From Phylloscopus collybita (Eukaryota > Chordata > Aves > Passeriformes > Phylloscopidae), in NCBI GenBank assembly GCA_027886175.1, contig JAJNNQ010000029.1, positions 682,001 through 746,000 on the forward strand: 64,000 nt of DNA, read 5' to 3'. The notes beneath the pieces are model-generated. The model was given only the letters and a program-made list of their open reading frames with translations. It ran no database searches and was not told the origin of the DNA. Positions 1 through 13,600 of this stretch are shown piece by piece. The position numbers were made by a program, and so were the translations under genes. Numbering within the stretch: position 1 is the stretch's first letter; each line of letters opens with the position of its first letter.

Positions 1-3000
1 AGGCCAGGTTGTGGATGTATAACCAAGAATAGTTTAGCTGATGATTTGATAATTGAGCAGATTGGGTACGATATAATTACTTCAACCTCCCTCTTTAAAA
101 TCAAGGTGAAAATGTTTTGATCCACAGCTGGTATGTGAATGATGATGGCAACAAACAGCAAGTGACTAAGTTATAGACACTTGGTTGTACTGATTGCTTG
201 CACCCCACTGCTCAGAGACCACACAGGGCAGCAGTGAGACAGGAGTGAGTTTGCAGCCTGCTACTTGATTGACCTGTGCTGCTTCCCTCTTGCATACTTG
301 TAGTTTCTACAGTGCCTGAAATTTTCAAAGTGTAGAGAAGGAATTCTCACAAAAGCATATTTACAGTGCCTTAATAGTATCTGTGATTGATGTCAGAGGA
401 GAACTACTAAAGCAGTTCACAGTCTGGTATACACGTATTGCTTCACTTAAGAAAGGGCTCATACATTAAATTAGTGACAGTCTATTGTTTGGAAAGCAGG
501 GTAAGTAAATATCAGATCAGCTGAAAAATCTAAAGAAAAAGACGCTATACATAGTGTCTCAGTGAGACATATAATTAATGATTATCTTCTTGTTTTATGA
601 GCAAACCATATCGTGCACACATATTCAGACCTCTCCTCCAGTCATGTTTTTATCCTTAGATTTTGATTGTAGATAAGACAATGGCCAGACTGCTACTGTT
701 TAATTTATACAGTATCTTCCTCTGTTCATCTCACATAGGGCAAAAGTCATTGAAATATCAAATTTTAATAATGTGCATTTGTATCCAACTCTCCCAGAAA
801 TTTCAGATCTCTTGTTCAAGATTGGTCTGCCACTAATGTACACATAAATGCATTGGAATGTGAGCCTTATACAGGCATAGATCAGGTAGTGCAGAACAGT
901 GTGGTAAGGAAAGGATACAATGTCATAATTTTTCAAGAAAATTAGCTGAACATAAAGCCATATGTAGGCTTCAACCATCCTCCTTCTACCTGGTTGGAGT
1001 TTTTCCCTCCTCACTTAACCTTGTACTGATCCTACCTTTCCCAAATGCATTTTTGGACTGCTTCTTTATCTAGTCATACCTTCAATCTAAGGAATGGAAA
1101 TATTTATTCTATACATTCAGATCCATTTCAATATTTGTATAGGATAATAACACTCGTTCTCCGAAAAAAAATTTTTAATTCTACAAGAGTACAGTCAGAC
1201 AAACTAGTTTCCCACAGATGAGGATGAACAGGCAGACAGGTAGGTAGCTGCTCCAGAGGACCCTTGTGCTTGGTGTTACGAACTTTCACTGAAAAACCAC
1301 AAAAAAACCCCATGCAATAACAGCTCTATCTCCCCTGCTTTTGCTCACCAAGATCAACGCATATTGAGGAGAGAAGGTACTGCTCTTGAATACATAACCT
1401 TTAACTCTGAGCTAAACCTTATCTGCAATCCAGCTGCAGGTTTGTGAGACTTCAGAAAACCAGAAATCATCCTTCTCCTTTCTACATTTAGAATGGCCAC
1501 ATTCAGGGGTATAATCTGCTCATGGCTCTGTGCAGCAATGTTCCCCTTGGCATATGTATGGAATGATGTTTTTGCTGAAGAACCACCTGAATATGGTGGA
1601 ATAGTCAGAGGCAATTACCAGATCTGGATAGCTGCTTGCAGAGTGTGCAATAGAAATTGAATTATCCATCCTTCCTAGAACAGTCTGGCTGGCAAAGACC
1701 AAGGAGCAGTGACAAGCAACATGCAACAGCCTCTTGTGTATCTCCTGTGGCTGCACAGAAGGGTATTCCATTCCCCTCAGCACAGGGATTTTCAGTACAT
1801 TTGATGTACATACCGATGAATATGGAATTAGAAAATATCGTGAAGATATGCCCATTAGAACTTTATTTGAAGAGTCAATCTTTTTTTTTTTTTTCAGAAA
1901 AGATTTCAAAGTCTACCATTCAATATAAATTTCTTTATGAATAATTCAGGAGGTTTTATCACAAAATATGCTGTATACTAACATAGACTTTGCCTGTATA
2001 CAGTTACATGTTGGCGATATGCTCTTCAAAATCGAACTGCGTATGCCAAATGTTCCCCAAATGTATTTTTCCTTTTTTTGAGTACATCTATATTATTGAT
2101 ATTTTATATATTCTGGTAATACTCCCTCTGTGGTTAGTGGAGGTATTATGTACTCCCTTGGCATACTGAGAAGCATCCCAATGAATCACTTTCCTCCCTT
2201 GCTTTGAAACACCTTGGAATGACTACAACAGTACCGGGAGGGTGATGAATTCAATTTTCCCTTCACATTCAAGGCTGCACAGTAAATCATGGTACAGTTA
2301 GTCACCACAGAGGGGAATTGGCAATGAGAGGATTTCATGCATTTACTACCTCTCTTCCATTGTGCATCATATCCTCTAAATGTTAGCTCACTCTCTTTTC
2401 AAAAGAATTAACTTTTTTTTCAAGTTACTTCCATGACTTCCTCTTTTTTTTTTCACCCTGATGAAACTACTTTGTACTGACAGCGTGTATTTAGCATTGA
2501 TTACATAGGCTCAACATTATGACAGGAAGGGTTTGTAATTAACCCTGCTGTTATGTTGTTTATATTCATGTTTCTTCAAAAGATGCTGTTATGCATCATC
2601 AGTGCCAATAAATCTTTGCAAAATAGTCTTAAAAATATTTAAGTCTGACAGGAAAGGGGAACCCTCACATTATTAAAATTTTTTTGTTTTGTTTTGGGTC
2701 AAGGTGGCATTTAACCTAAATGTGAAGTAGTCTGCTCAAATCCCAGAGCTATTGCTTGTGAGGGACTGCTTCATATGCAAGCAATTCCTGCATCATCTTT
2801 CCTTGCTTTTACTCCAGCCTACCCCACCTTTCTGTCCAGTAACAATTCCAGGCAGTAGTACTTTTCAAAGCGACATGCTAGGATGCAAGTGCCAACTTGA
2901 AGTTTCTAGAACACCCCACAAACCATAGCCGATGCTATGCACTCAAGCACCCAGCTTACACCTATTACTGTGGCCAAATCTCAGACTATAGCAATTGCCT

Positions 3001-3830
3001 TAAGTCATAGGGTTAAAAATATTAATGATGAAGATGGTGATGCAATGATGATGATGATAAGTAGATGGTCTAGAGAAGGAAATTCACAAGTAAATCCAAA
3101 CTCATTCATGGAAACATGTTGATAAATCCAATTATACTGCAGAGAAGTTCAAGTCAGCAGCACAGCTCAGTGTAGATGACCAGAATGCAGTAACCATTGA
3201 TTTGGGGTGAACTACAGGGCTTCCTAGACAAACTCCACTTCTTCAGCTATGCTACCAGTTAAAGTAGCATAAAAAGTGCCAAAAAAGAAAATACAGCACA
3301 GTGACCATTTGCAGATGTGAAACCTGCTGTGACAGGGAATAATGACTGAGGAAAAGAAATTGTTCCAGCAAGATGCTGAATTGAGTGACATTATGCCCAT
3401 AATCTAAAGGTATGTTTTGGAGGCAAAGTACCAGAAGGTATTAACTGAAACCAGGAAACTCAGTTCTGTAGCAAATATCTCAGGATCAGTATTAAATGCA
3501 AAGCGAATAGAACAAAGCCTTGGTGAACCAAAGTCAGTTGTTAAGCCAAGTTCGCACATAAGTATCCAGACATATGTGATCACTAAGACTCACATTTTTA
3601 TCTCAGTCTTTTTCTTTAGTACTGATTGCTTATATGCAATCATAAGTTGCATAAACTTTCGAGTTTACATTCAATTTAAAACCTGGAATCACATAATTTT
3701 TTGTAATACATGTCTATATTTTATGTGCCTGTAATCTGGTTGTTTCAAAGTACATTAGAGGCACTATGCAATGAGGATGGGCTTTTTTGCATCTGATTTT
3801 TACTTTTTTAATAGTAAAATTGCAGTCTCA
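1..3830. other. Noncoding AT-rich stretch, no gene seen
   Basis: The open frames here are short (at most about 130 codons), overlap on both strands and show no motif I recognise. I see no CR1 or LTR ends. The only local structure is an imperfect GAT/ATG-rich run at about 3021-3062, plus several short T-runs, for example 1880-1894. Most likely unique intergenic or intronic DNA. Confidence 0.6.
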
Positions 3831-4099
3831 TGTGGAGTCCTCCCATTTTGAGAAGGCTGAAAGCTGACCTTACTCTCCTTGTGTTAACTCTTCCCTTGAG
3901 CCAAATCCTAAGACTCTTTCCTGCAATGCCCTATAAAACCCACAACCCTGCCTGGCCTTCATCTTCTTCCCCCTCCCCAGCCCTGGGGGAAATAAAACAG
4001 ATTCTCAAGCTTAACAAAATATTCTGCTCTGGTGTGTTCCTATGCTGGCAATAGTAACCTCCTTGGACTCGATGATCACTGTTGCCACATGATGCAAGA
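3831..4099 (+). mobile_element. Compact solo LTR-like element (possible ERVK type)
   Basis: The segment begins TGTGGAG and is bracketed by the same 6-bp word, gtctca, at 3825-3830 and 4100-4105, as a target-site duplication would be. Inside, a TATA-box-like CTATAAAA lies near 3931-3938 and a polyadenylation signal AATAAA near 3991. They are about 60 bp apart in the order expected for U3-R-U5 of a retroviral LTR. The element ends AGA rather than the canonical ACA, which one substitution would explain. A 6-bp duplication is typical of ERVK and other alpha/beta-like retroviruses. At 269 bp it is short for an LTR, and no internal retroviral sequence or second LTR is attached, so it would be a solo LTR. 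The boundaries are inferred from the direct repeat, not from a library match. Confidence 0.5.
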
Positions 4100-4105
4100 G
4101 TCTCA

Positions 4106-7100
4106 TTTGGGCTGAAAATTGCATGCATAATACTGATATGCTTCACGTTTATTTGATGGGTTTTTTTGCCCCTTCTATAGGAATTTGTTAAAGCTTCTAG
4201 GTAATTAGGGGAAGTTTAGGTCCCTCTTGATGTTACAGCAATTCTTGCTTATCTATAAAAATAGTAATAAAGATATATGTTTGCAATTTATGTGGCACAG
4301 GGAGCATTCTCAAAAAACTAGAAATGTTGGCTTTCTTTGTTAGACAACTAGGTGGGAAGTTCTCTTTGGAAAAGAGGGCGTATATTGCCTAAAGTGATGT
4401 TATCCCCTAAAAAGAGCTTATTTCTTTGAATCACAGGATCACATCTGGCAAGAGAAACAAGGACTAGAATGCTAGGAGGCTTTCAAAGCAGGCAGGACCA
4501 CTCCGCAAAGAATTTATGACCTAAGTTTTGCTAAGAGTAGCAAGGAAACTAGGCTCATTGTCACTGTCTGAAATTTTGACAGAGTGGGTTTTCACAGGGT
4601 CTAGGTCAGCATAAGCCATTGTCAGTCTTGCAGTGTATTCCAGACCTTTGCAAAAGGGATTTTAAATGTGGGAATAATTTTAAAAACAGGTTAGCACTCT
4701 ATCATCTATTATCATATATTCTCCTATGTTTGCAGCAGTCTAAGAGAAAGCAAGGGAAGGTGTCTCTGTGTGCCAGCTCCCTCTGATATGATTGCATTGA
4801 AGCCATAATCCTACTATTCCTTACATACAATACAGTACTAGAGAAAAAGTGGGAGGTTTGGTCTGTATGGGGGAGTATGACTATGAATTCTTTTTCTGAA
4901 AGCATAATAGAGATTTTAATTTTCATACGCTTTTACTTTTTAAATAATTTCAACTGAATTGAGAATAAGGACCAATATGAAAGAGGGTTCAAAAACTACT
5001 TCTAAGAAATACTATATAAAGACCAGCTAGGGAAGAGGAGGGGACATAATTCAAGTCCTAGCTTTCATTTGTGCTAGAAACAGTTGCAACTCTTCACAGA
5101 CAGCATCATCAACTGTATGCATATTGTCAAAACACTACTACATGGAAGACACTCAATTATCAAGTTAAAAATCTGCTTTTTCAGTTTACATAACTCCCAA
5201 AAATATTTATCCATTAATAATCTGTGTATGTACAAATCATAAGAAACAAGTTCTCCCTGCCTCACTCTCAGATTCCATCAAGGGCAATCTCCAGTAAAGT
5301 GAATGAGCATATTTTCAGATTTAACAATCCACCATGTTTGGAGTGACAGATTTCATAACCAGCAATGATCTATCCAAAAATGTAAGTAAAACTTAGTTGT
5401 TTATGGTTTTCTAAGTCTTTGTGAGTTTTTGTACTCACTGATCTCAAATTTAGTTGATTATTTTACATGATTTGGAGAAAGCCTTTCTCTCAGTATTGCT
5501 GAGTTGGATCTTAAAAGCGTCCAACTCTATGATAATTGGTACAAGTTAGTTTCCTGTGTTAGGGGTATGTCTGTATAAACCTAGAGAAGAAAGCTTAGAG
5601 CCTGGATTTTTCTGGTCCAATTGCTATCTAAAGTAGGGTTAGTGCAGTCCTATGTAGAACATGGAGTTTGTGGTGGGTGGGCTCTATGGGAGGATGTTCA
5701 CACACTACTGTGCCATTAAGGTGTCTGAAGATGAAACTCCTGGATCTCAGTGGATGTCCAGGCATTTTCTGAAGTCTAAGTTACTGAAGAAAAGACCCAG
5801 ATTATTCCTGGGAGGATAGGTAGACATGGAAAACCACAGCAGATCCCATTTCACTCAAGGGAATAGGCCTATAGTTAAGACCTATAGTGAAGTATCCACT
5901 GGTCACCCGTTTGTCCTGGGCTCAAATATCTGGAAAGATGCTAGAACAGTTCTTCCTATAATACATTTCTCAGATAACAGGTGAACACTATTGCTGTTTT
6001 CCCAAAACAAATTTTCAGCATTACACTGCTTACTTTTTCTATTTATAAACATGCATGAAAATAAGCAATAGATAAACTGCATGAAAAATCACGTTTTGAA
6101 AACTCTTCAAAGCAATACAACATGAACTTAGTATTTTTATGCTGCAGGAATTAAGATGGACGCAAATTGTTCCCACAAAGAGGATGCTGATTTGGGGAGG
6201 TGTTATTTCAGTCTTCAGTCATTGCACAAGAAGCTAAATGCCTTAAACAAATTATAGCACAGCATCTGGTTGTATAGCCTGAGGGACACAGATCTGCTGT
6301 TACCACAAAAACTCCACAGTTCTGGGAATGCATCAGGGTTAGAATGCATTTAAGGACCAGGATCAGTGGAGCAAGAGACTGATAGCCATTGACTTTAGTA
6401 GAGAAACACAACAGCATCCTCCAAGACTAGTGCTTAAAAAATGTGTTATATTTTTAAGTGCAGTAAACAGTGATCTGGGTAAGACTGATCATCTAGGAAG
6501 GGAGCAGATGGCACTGGGGAATCCTGGCAGAGACAAGATCATATGCTAATGATTCTTTTAAAAACAAGAAGGGGTCTGGGAATGGGCAGATGGAGCAGTG
6601 TAATGGCTGGGAGTAATATGGGAAAAGAAGGCTTCATTTTAATTACTAATTTTTTAATTGAGAGTATTATAAACATGAATCAGGTGGGACTGGGCAGAAA
6701 GGACATTTGGGACAGGATAAAGGATGGCAGAGATTTGGGAAGAAAAAAGGGTCACTGCTTTGTGAGGGGCACTTGACAGCGCTACATGGTATCTGCCCAG
6801 GCCTGGGAGCCAGCTGGGGACTTCTCCCTTCTGCCTCGAAAACACTTTTTGTTTACTCTCTGGGTGGGTATCCTGGGCCAAGTGGCCAGTCAGACAGTGC
6901 TTCTCTTCTGCATGTGTCATGTGGCAAGTGAGTGCCCCATGTGTCATGCAGATGCCACACATGTGGCTTCTGTGCACTGCAGCTGCTGTGAGAAATAGGT
7001 ACAGGAGAAAAGGTGTAACCAGTGTTTTCTTTGTGCTTTTCAATTACTTGTGCTATTCAAATATTGCCTTCCACACATTTTTTGAACATCAGTATATTTT

Positions 7101-9263
7101 TTATTTTAACACCTTGGTACTCATCAGAAATAAAATGTCATTATTTATGTAGTGCCTTTATATCCATGTTTACTTAGGGTTTTATGCATTTTAAAGGAAT
7201 TACAATGATCTATCAGCCACACTCAGAGAAATTAAAATTGAAACTTGTCATATACCTAAAAATCCCAGAGGTTTGTTTCACTGGTGAAAGAGAAAAATCT
7301 TCCTAAAGGATAGAAAGTGGTTTGAGTCAAGATACACTGGTCATCATGGACAACAAAGGGGTTCAAGGTCACCTCTCATGAATTCTTAATTGAAATGTAG
7401 ATGGCTCCAGAAACTTCTCAATCTGTAGAGTATTGCTGCAGAGTTACACCTTACTCTCTATTTTAAGAGTGCATAAAGACAGCGAATAATGGTATATTTC
7501 TTTCTTAACAATATTTTTCTTGGTGCTCATAGTACATTTAAAATTGGAATAAGGTGATATTTGGAACACCATCCTAAAATTATTTGCATGAAGCAATGTG
7601 GACAGAGACTTCAGAACCCTGGGTGCTATGCAGAGGCAGATATAAAAAATCCATAGATTTTTATAGACATATACACACATAGAGAAAATAAGTCATCGGT
7701 ACATTACAGGTATGGTTGCCCTCTGAAGGGAGTCTTATGAATCTCTTAAGACCACTTAACCTGAAATTGTGACATGAACAATTCCTTTTGTACCCACACA
7801 GCAGTGATAAGCAGTTTTAGACAGATGGAATAAAAAACATGCTAAATCCTTAAATATCAAGAAAGAGTTTATTTCAGCCAGGGTAAGACAGCTTCTCTTT
7901 ACTTAAAAATATTTGCATTTATAGCATATACTGTAGAAAGTTTAAATTCAAGGTGACACAGAGTCTATGTTGGTCTTCAATTGAACCTAGTTTATAAAAC
8001 ATTTAAGCAGTTGCACTTAAGAGGGGCAAATTCTCAGCCTCATTAAAGAGAGATGCATAAAATACTCTAGTGAGGTCAAGATTTGCTCAGAGCCTGCCAC
8101 CTGAACTGTGTGGTCAAATGGATTCAGTAAGTTTTCTGTTCTTTTATTTTGGCTGAGTATTGATGTTCTGTTTTATCACTTTCCAAACCATTAAGCTGAG
8201 GACGTTACAACAAGGACTGAGAGGAAAAAAAGTGAGAAGTACAAAGAAGGTTGCTGACCAGTTTCCTCTCAATTTTACAGTATATTTTATTAAAAGATTA
8301 TGGAATATTTTCTAGTAATTCTTGTTTCACCTTGACTACCAAAGCACTCACTTTGAAAACTAAACATAAAACAGCTAAGGAGAGTTCTGCTCACATACAT
8401 GCAGAGTATGTGTGGTCACATGAGCACAGGGGCTCATGTGCTCTCTAATCTCTTCTAGCTGGCTGTGGCATCCTGACTGCATTGTTTGTCTTGCACAAAC
8501 ACGCCGGGCTTGGCTGCCAGCCTGGCAGGATTGATGTCTAGTTAGGTCCTGTGTCTCAACTGCAGTTTTCAGAAGGGCCATAAAAATTAAAGTCCCAGCC
8601 ACAGCACCATTGCATGACAAGTGACATGAGTGCACCAGCTTTTTGGCCCTGATACTACAAAGACGGACCCGTACTGCAATGGAAATCATATTTTTGCTCA
8701 AGTCCTTCACACATTATTTGTACTATTTATGAATTCATTAATTTTCCAGACTCCAATTCCGGTTATTGCAAAAAAAGGCAAATACGTTTACAGTATAAAA
8801 ATAAAATAAAGGTTTCCTTCCCTAATAAAAGGAAAATGTTTCAAACATCAAAAACAAAACATCAAAATGTTTGAAAAAACCTCCAATGTTTAAAAAAAAA
8901 TAAAGAAAAATCAGAAGCCTTATACTTAGAGCAGCACCAGATATACTAAATAATTTCCTGACTGTTGTTTATCTGGTATGTTCCCGAAAGACCTACAGGA
9001 ATACAGTTTTCATATTGCAATGTCCCACTAATAAGCTTTTCTTCTAATCTAAATATCCCTTGTGCTTTTCAAGCTTGGTATCAATCTCCTCTCCAGATTA
9101 AACTAATCCAAATGTGTCATTCATTTCCTGGCTTACATGGGATTTTTTTGATGATCCAGGATTCTCTCCATTAGGTTCCTGTAAAAATCCATGGATTTTT
9201 AAATTCCGCCTACAAAACTACAGAAGATGCTTGTCAGAATGTCCCAAATTGCGGTCACAGAAA
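4106..9263. other. Noncoding AT-rich stretch, no gene seen
   Basis: No open frame looks coding. The longest candidates (6654-7043 minus, 8375-8710 minus) overlap other open frames and show no domain. A block rich in CATGTG words lies at 6910-6975 and two adjacent short hairpins lie at 8392-8440. I see no transposon ends. Confidence 0.6.
8392..8440. repeat. Two adjacent short inverted repeats
   Basis: The first arm pair is CACATAC (8392-8398) with GTATGTG (8406-8412), a 7-bp perfect stem with a 7-nt loop. Four bases later CACATGAGC (8417-8425) pairs with GCTCATGTG (8432-8440), a 9-bp perfect stem with a 6-nt loop. No U-run or gene context suggests a terminator, and a short palindrome can arise by chance in 64 kb. 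Confidence 0.6.
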
Positions 9264-9303
9264 AATGAATGAATGAATGAATGAATGAATGAATGAGTGA
9301 GTG
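9264..9303. repeat. (AATG)n tetranucleotide microsatellite
   Basis: About eight uninterrupted AATG units are followed by two AGTG variant units. Tetranucleotide arrays of this length are usually polymorphic in vertebrate populations. Confidence 0.95.
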
Positions 9304-10053
9304 CCTCATACCAGCATTAAAATCATAAATGAAAGTCTTAACAGTAGCAAAGCCAACACATACCTCTGACATTTCACTTGATCTTCCATTTCACAACTAT
9401 TTTCTCTCTCAGAAACTCCATTTCTATTACAATTGGCGACATAATTCTGCACTTACCTCCAGCTTTGAGCAGACTCTGCCTAGCTTGTTTCGGGGATATT
9501 GTGTGAGACAGTTGAAAATAAGTACTATAAATATGTCATTACTATTGGTTCCCACAAGTGCACAGCCACACTTACAAACCTTAATTTTGAAATTATCGTA
9601 CTGTCTATGAATTACTTTATGACTTTGTTGTGTTGTAGGTATTCCCACACTATCATTTCTGCCACTGATTTTCAGTAAAAACAAAACAAACAAAAATCCA
9701 ACAGAACTTCTCTGGAAGTCTACTCAGTTTTTAAAAAATGCATTCAAATTCCCTCTTACATTTAGAAATATTAAAGATGCAAAACCTGCAAGAAATTCAA
9801 ATTTGTGGACAACTAATGAAAAAAGTTTATGGAAATCTAATAGCAAATCCTGATTTTAGCAGCGTTAGATTCTTCAACAATAAGGACTGTTCATAAGACA
9901 TGTTAAGGATTAATTTCTTCCAATCAGTCTTGTTTTTTTCTGTTTGTATTTCAGAAACTGATTTTTTTTCTAACACCAACCAAGTTTACTTTCACAGTTA
10001 GTCATCTCTTGCTTAGAAAGCTTTTTTTTTGGAACCAGATAATATATGAAGCT
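9304..10053. other. Noncoding stretch, no gene seen
   Basis: Open frames at 9329-9610 (plus) and 9427-9693 (minus) overlap on opposite strands and neither has a recognisable motif. Nothing else stands out. Confidence 0.55.
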
Positions 10054-10076
10054 GTTTTTGTTTTTGTTTTTGTTTT
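10054..10076. repeat. Short (GTTTTT)n run
   Basis: Three GTTTTT units followed by GTTTTC. A simple repeat with no other meaning visible. Confidence 0.85.
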
Positions 10077-10526
10077 CATGGTTATAATTCTGTTTATTTT
10101 AAGCCAAATTTACTTTGCCGAGGAAACAAAGACATCATCCTTATGAATTAACCTCAGAGATGTTATTAGGATAAATAAGCTGAACATTTTTTCACAGAGA
10201 ACAGCAAAATACTCGGAGAAGCTACAGCAGGTAAATATGGTCTTTGGCCTGCTTCTACAAAAAAATCTTTTTCTAAACAGGTAACAATATAAGGATGATC
10301 CATATCCTGTCTAGGTCACATGAGGTGAAGGGTTTGCTCAGTCGTGGCCCACATCCCAAGAGAAGTAACAAGCTGAAAATTCACAAAGCTCTTTTTGACA
10401 AGACTGAGTTAATGTTGCTATGACCAAACAAGAGTGTCCCACACGCTCTGCACGTTGGGGCAAAAGAATTCCAATCTCAACAACAGTAAATAAAAATACA
10501 TTAGGAATTCAAGGTCTGCCACAACA

Positions 10527-10640
10527 ACATAAAAAAATAAATACTAAATAAAACATAAAACATAAAAAATCATTTAAAATATTGAAATATAAAAATATTA
10601 AAATATAAAAGTATTAAAAATATATAAAAAGGAAAAATGC
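10527..10640. repeat. A-rich, low-complexity patch
   Basis: Nearly all A and T, built of variants of ATAAA, ACATAAA and AATATAAAA. There is no single clean repeat unit. It may be the decayed tail of an old retrotransposon on the plus strand, but no body is recognisable upstream. Confidence 0.8.
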
Positions 10641-13600
10641 AGGACTGACTTGATTTGGTTAGATTTTACTGGAGGAAATAACTTTTTACTTCACTGCTCT
10701 CTGCCATTTACCTACTTTATAGATGAGAAAAGTTTTACATTGACTTTGAGAGTCTCCTAGAGGCTTTACAGCATATTCACTTGGTTTTTTTCATCTTCTT
10801 CTCTCTTTCTCCGTTCTATTACTTTATTTATTCTACAATGTACTGACATGCAGCACAGCAGTAAAATAATCAACATGCATGGTACAGATGTGCTTCTATT
10901 GAGCCAGAACTGTACTTAGACAAACACTCCAGGAAACCCTGAATCCTGACATATTCTCGGTAATAAATTTCCAGTAGGCTTTTTTTAACACTGGTTATTT
11001 TGGCCCTGGTCTTCTCTGTCCTGCTCTCCCTGAATGCTTATCTATTAGATAGAATGATCGTTCTCTGGCTGTTTTTCCCAGGCTGCAAAGGGGAGTCCTG
11101 CCCTGGAGGTAGTATTTGCCCTCAGGGCATAATCCGTGCTTGCAGGCACTTCTCAGAAATGCCATAGGAGACTCAGCGGAGATCATTGTGCCTCCTCCCC
11201 TGACAGGAACTGCGATCCTCTTTCACAAGAAGAGTACTAAACGTGTTCCCTTACTTGCAGGCCCAGAACACACTGCAGAACCAAACCAGGTTACACTGCA
11301 GCCAACATTTTAGAGGTATAGCCTTGCTCTTCTTTGCATTTTCAACTCACTCTTTTGGGATAGTTCTTAGGTGTGTCCTGGGACCTTTTTACCTTCTCAT
11401 ATGACTGATGAATGAAATTGCATGGATTAAAGTGACAGATTAATGTGACAGATTAATGCTTTGGTTTTCCATGTCTGAAGTGTTTGGTACATGCAGTACA
11501 ATTCTGAATATTGTCAAAGAGAAAAGGGAGGGTTGTAAGTGGGAACACTATACTCCAGGAAAGAGGGGGAGTAAAAATGGAAAGGAAAACATTGCCATTA
11601 GTATTTACATGACATCAAGTGCTGAATTCTAGTTAATAGCTAGCATCTTTAACGACCATTGTTTTTAGCTGTCAATTACACAGTACTTCCATATTATCTT
11701 AAACAGTAAACATGAAAGGACCGAGCTGAAAAACTTGTCAATATCTCATTTAACCTACTTCTAGATCCTGTTCAATATTAGTAAAATCAAATGCATGAAA
11801 CTTGTGACTGCAAGTAAGATTTTAAAAATCAAAGAGGGTTTGTAGGACTAAGAGGTCTGGGTTTTGTGCAACTGATAAGAGCTGGCACACAGCTCTTCTG
11901 CCATTCACACTTGTCTGCCTTAAATCATTATCCTATGATGGCTACAAAAGTGTAAGTAATACATGACTGAGAAGAGTCCTTTGGAAACTTCACACTAGGC
12001 CCTGATACAGGATACCTTGTTGTCAAGTACCCACTAGGCTTCAAATGTATGCAAACTCTCTCTTTCAACTACAATTGCAATACCTCTAAGTTATTCAAAG
12101 AACTTGAATGTCAGAGCAGGTAATTTGAAATGTCATACCAAAGCCTCACTTTTAGAAATCCAGAGTATGATGTGCAGAGCCACAACTATGTTAATGAATT
12201 TTATGAACATCTCAGTTGCATTCATGTCAGATTCAACAGGAATTTGCCTATCTTTTAATGGGAATACTATCATGACTTATCATATAACTTGTGTTAAAGA
12301 GTAAATTGCTCCACAGTGTGCTGAGCAATTATGCTAGAAGGGCAGTCAGTCTTGTAGAAAAAAACGCAGGTCTTTACTTACAGCTGATCAAAAGTTGTTG
12401 TCTATGGCAGATAAATATGTACATGAGATTTTCTAAACAGGGAAATAAAAATTCATATTAAGACTTTCTAAATCAGGTGAAAGAGAAGACACATGGCTAC
12501 TCAGCTCAAAAAAGAAAAGGCCAATGAACCAGTCAGATACTATCACAACACAAATGATATCTCTCACACCAAGCAGAGAATGGTCTCCAGGGCCAGGGGA
12601 GGGTTTCACCCTCACCCTCCTTGCTTAGAATCCATCCTGACACACACCATGGCCTTTTTGGGGTCACGAGTTTGTGAAGTGCTAAATTCCTGCTACTCTA
12701 ACTTGGCTTTGACACTGCCAGACTGTTGATATACAATACCTCCTACGGTACACTAGCTAGCCAGCATGGCACCATCCTTATCATTGCTTGTTTACTATAA
12801 CCCTGGAACAGTGTTTAGTGGTTGCAAACATTTGTTTCCATAAAACACAGTACAGATATGTCTACCTTTCTGTATTTTCCCCTTTTTTAGCTCTTGGAAG
12901 TAAATTTTCCCTCCCTGGAAATTTCATTTATGCATGACTAAAGAGGTTTTCCTTACTGATGTTTCAAATTAGGCAGTTTTAGTTTCTCATTTTTTGGACT
13001 TTGCTTATCATAATACTTAAATACAGGTGATTGTTCAAAGTTTATCTCTGCATGGGAAGACTCCTGGAATATACAAGCTGATCTGTCAGGTTCAACAGCT
13101 CAACATGAGCTCACTCATGGATGCATGGAGGATAATCTCACTTCTGATAACACTGTACAAAGGGATGCATGGAAATGTATCATGACTTTAGGTTTAATTT
13201 TAGTCTCAAAGATGACTTTATTGCATTACCAATGCTCAGGTTTATGTTGCTGACAAAGAGTTACATCACACGCAGTCACATATTTGACTAAGGAGATTGT
13301 AATTTACGAAATACTATTGGTACTGTGACTTTAAGGTTTTCTCAAGTCCTTTTTTGCTGCCGGTACTCATATAGTCCTGAAATATCTCTGGTGGAATGAT
13401 TTGCTATGCTTTTCCAGAGTAGGAGAATAATTTTTAAAAGACCTTTTGGAACAGATTCAGGATAAAAGCATTTCTTATATGCAGTATCACAATTCCTTGA
13501 ATGATTAACAATCCATATTTAGCATATGCTTCTAATGCTTTGAATATCTTCCCAAAGATGTGGCCATAACATTATTTTTTATACTCTTAAGAAATGATAA

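Noticed and set aside
4064..4076. TTGGACTCGATGATC inside 3831-4099 as a CR1 3' end
   Set aside because: It resembles the CR1 GGACTAGATGATC block, but none of the neighbouring CR1 landmarks are present on either side.
8392..8440. Rho-independent terminator or CRISPR-like repeats
   Set aside because: There is no T-run, no operon and no repeated spacer structure, and the window is clearly vertebrate.
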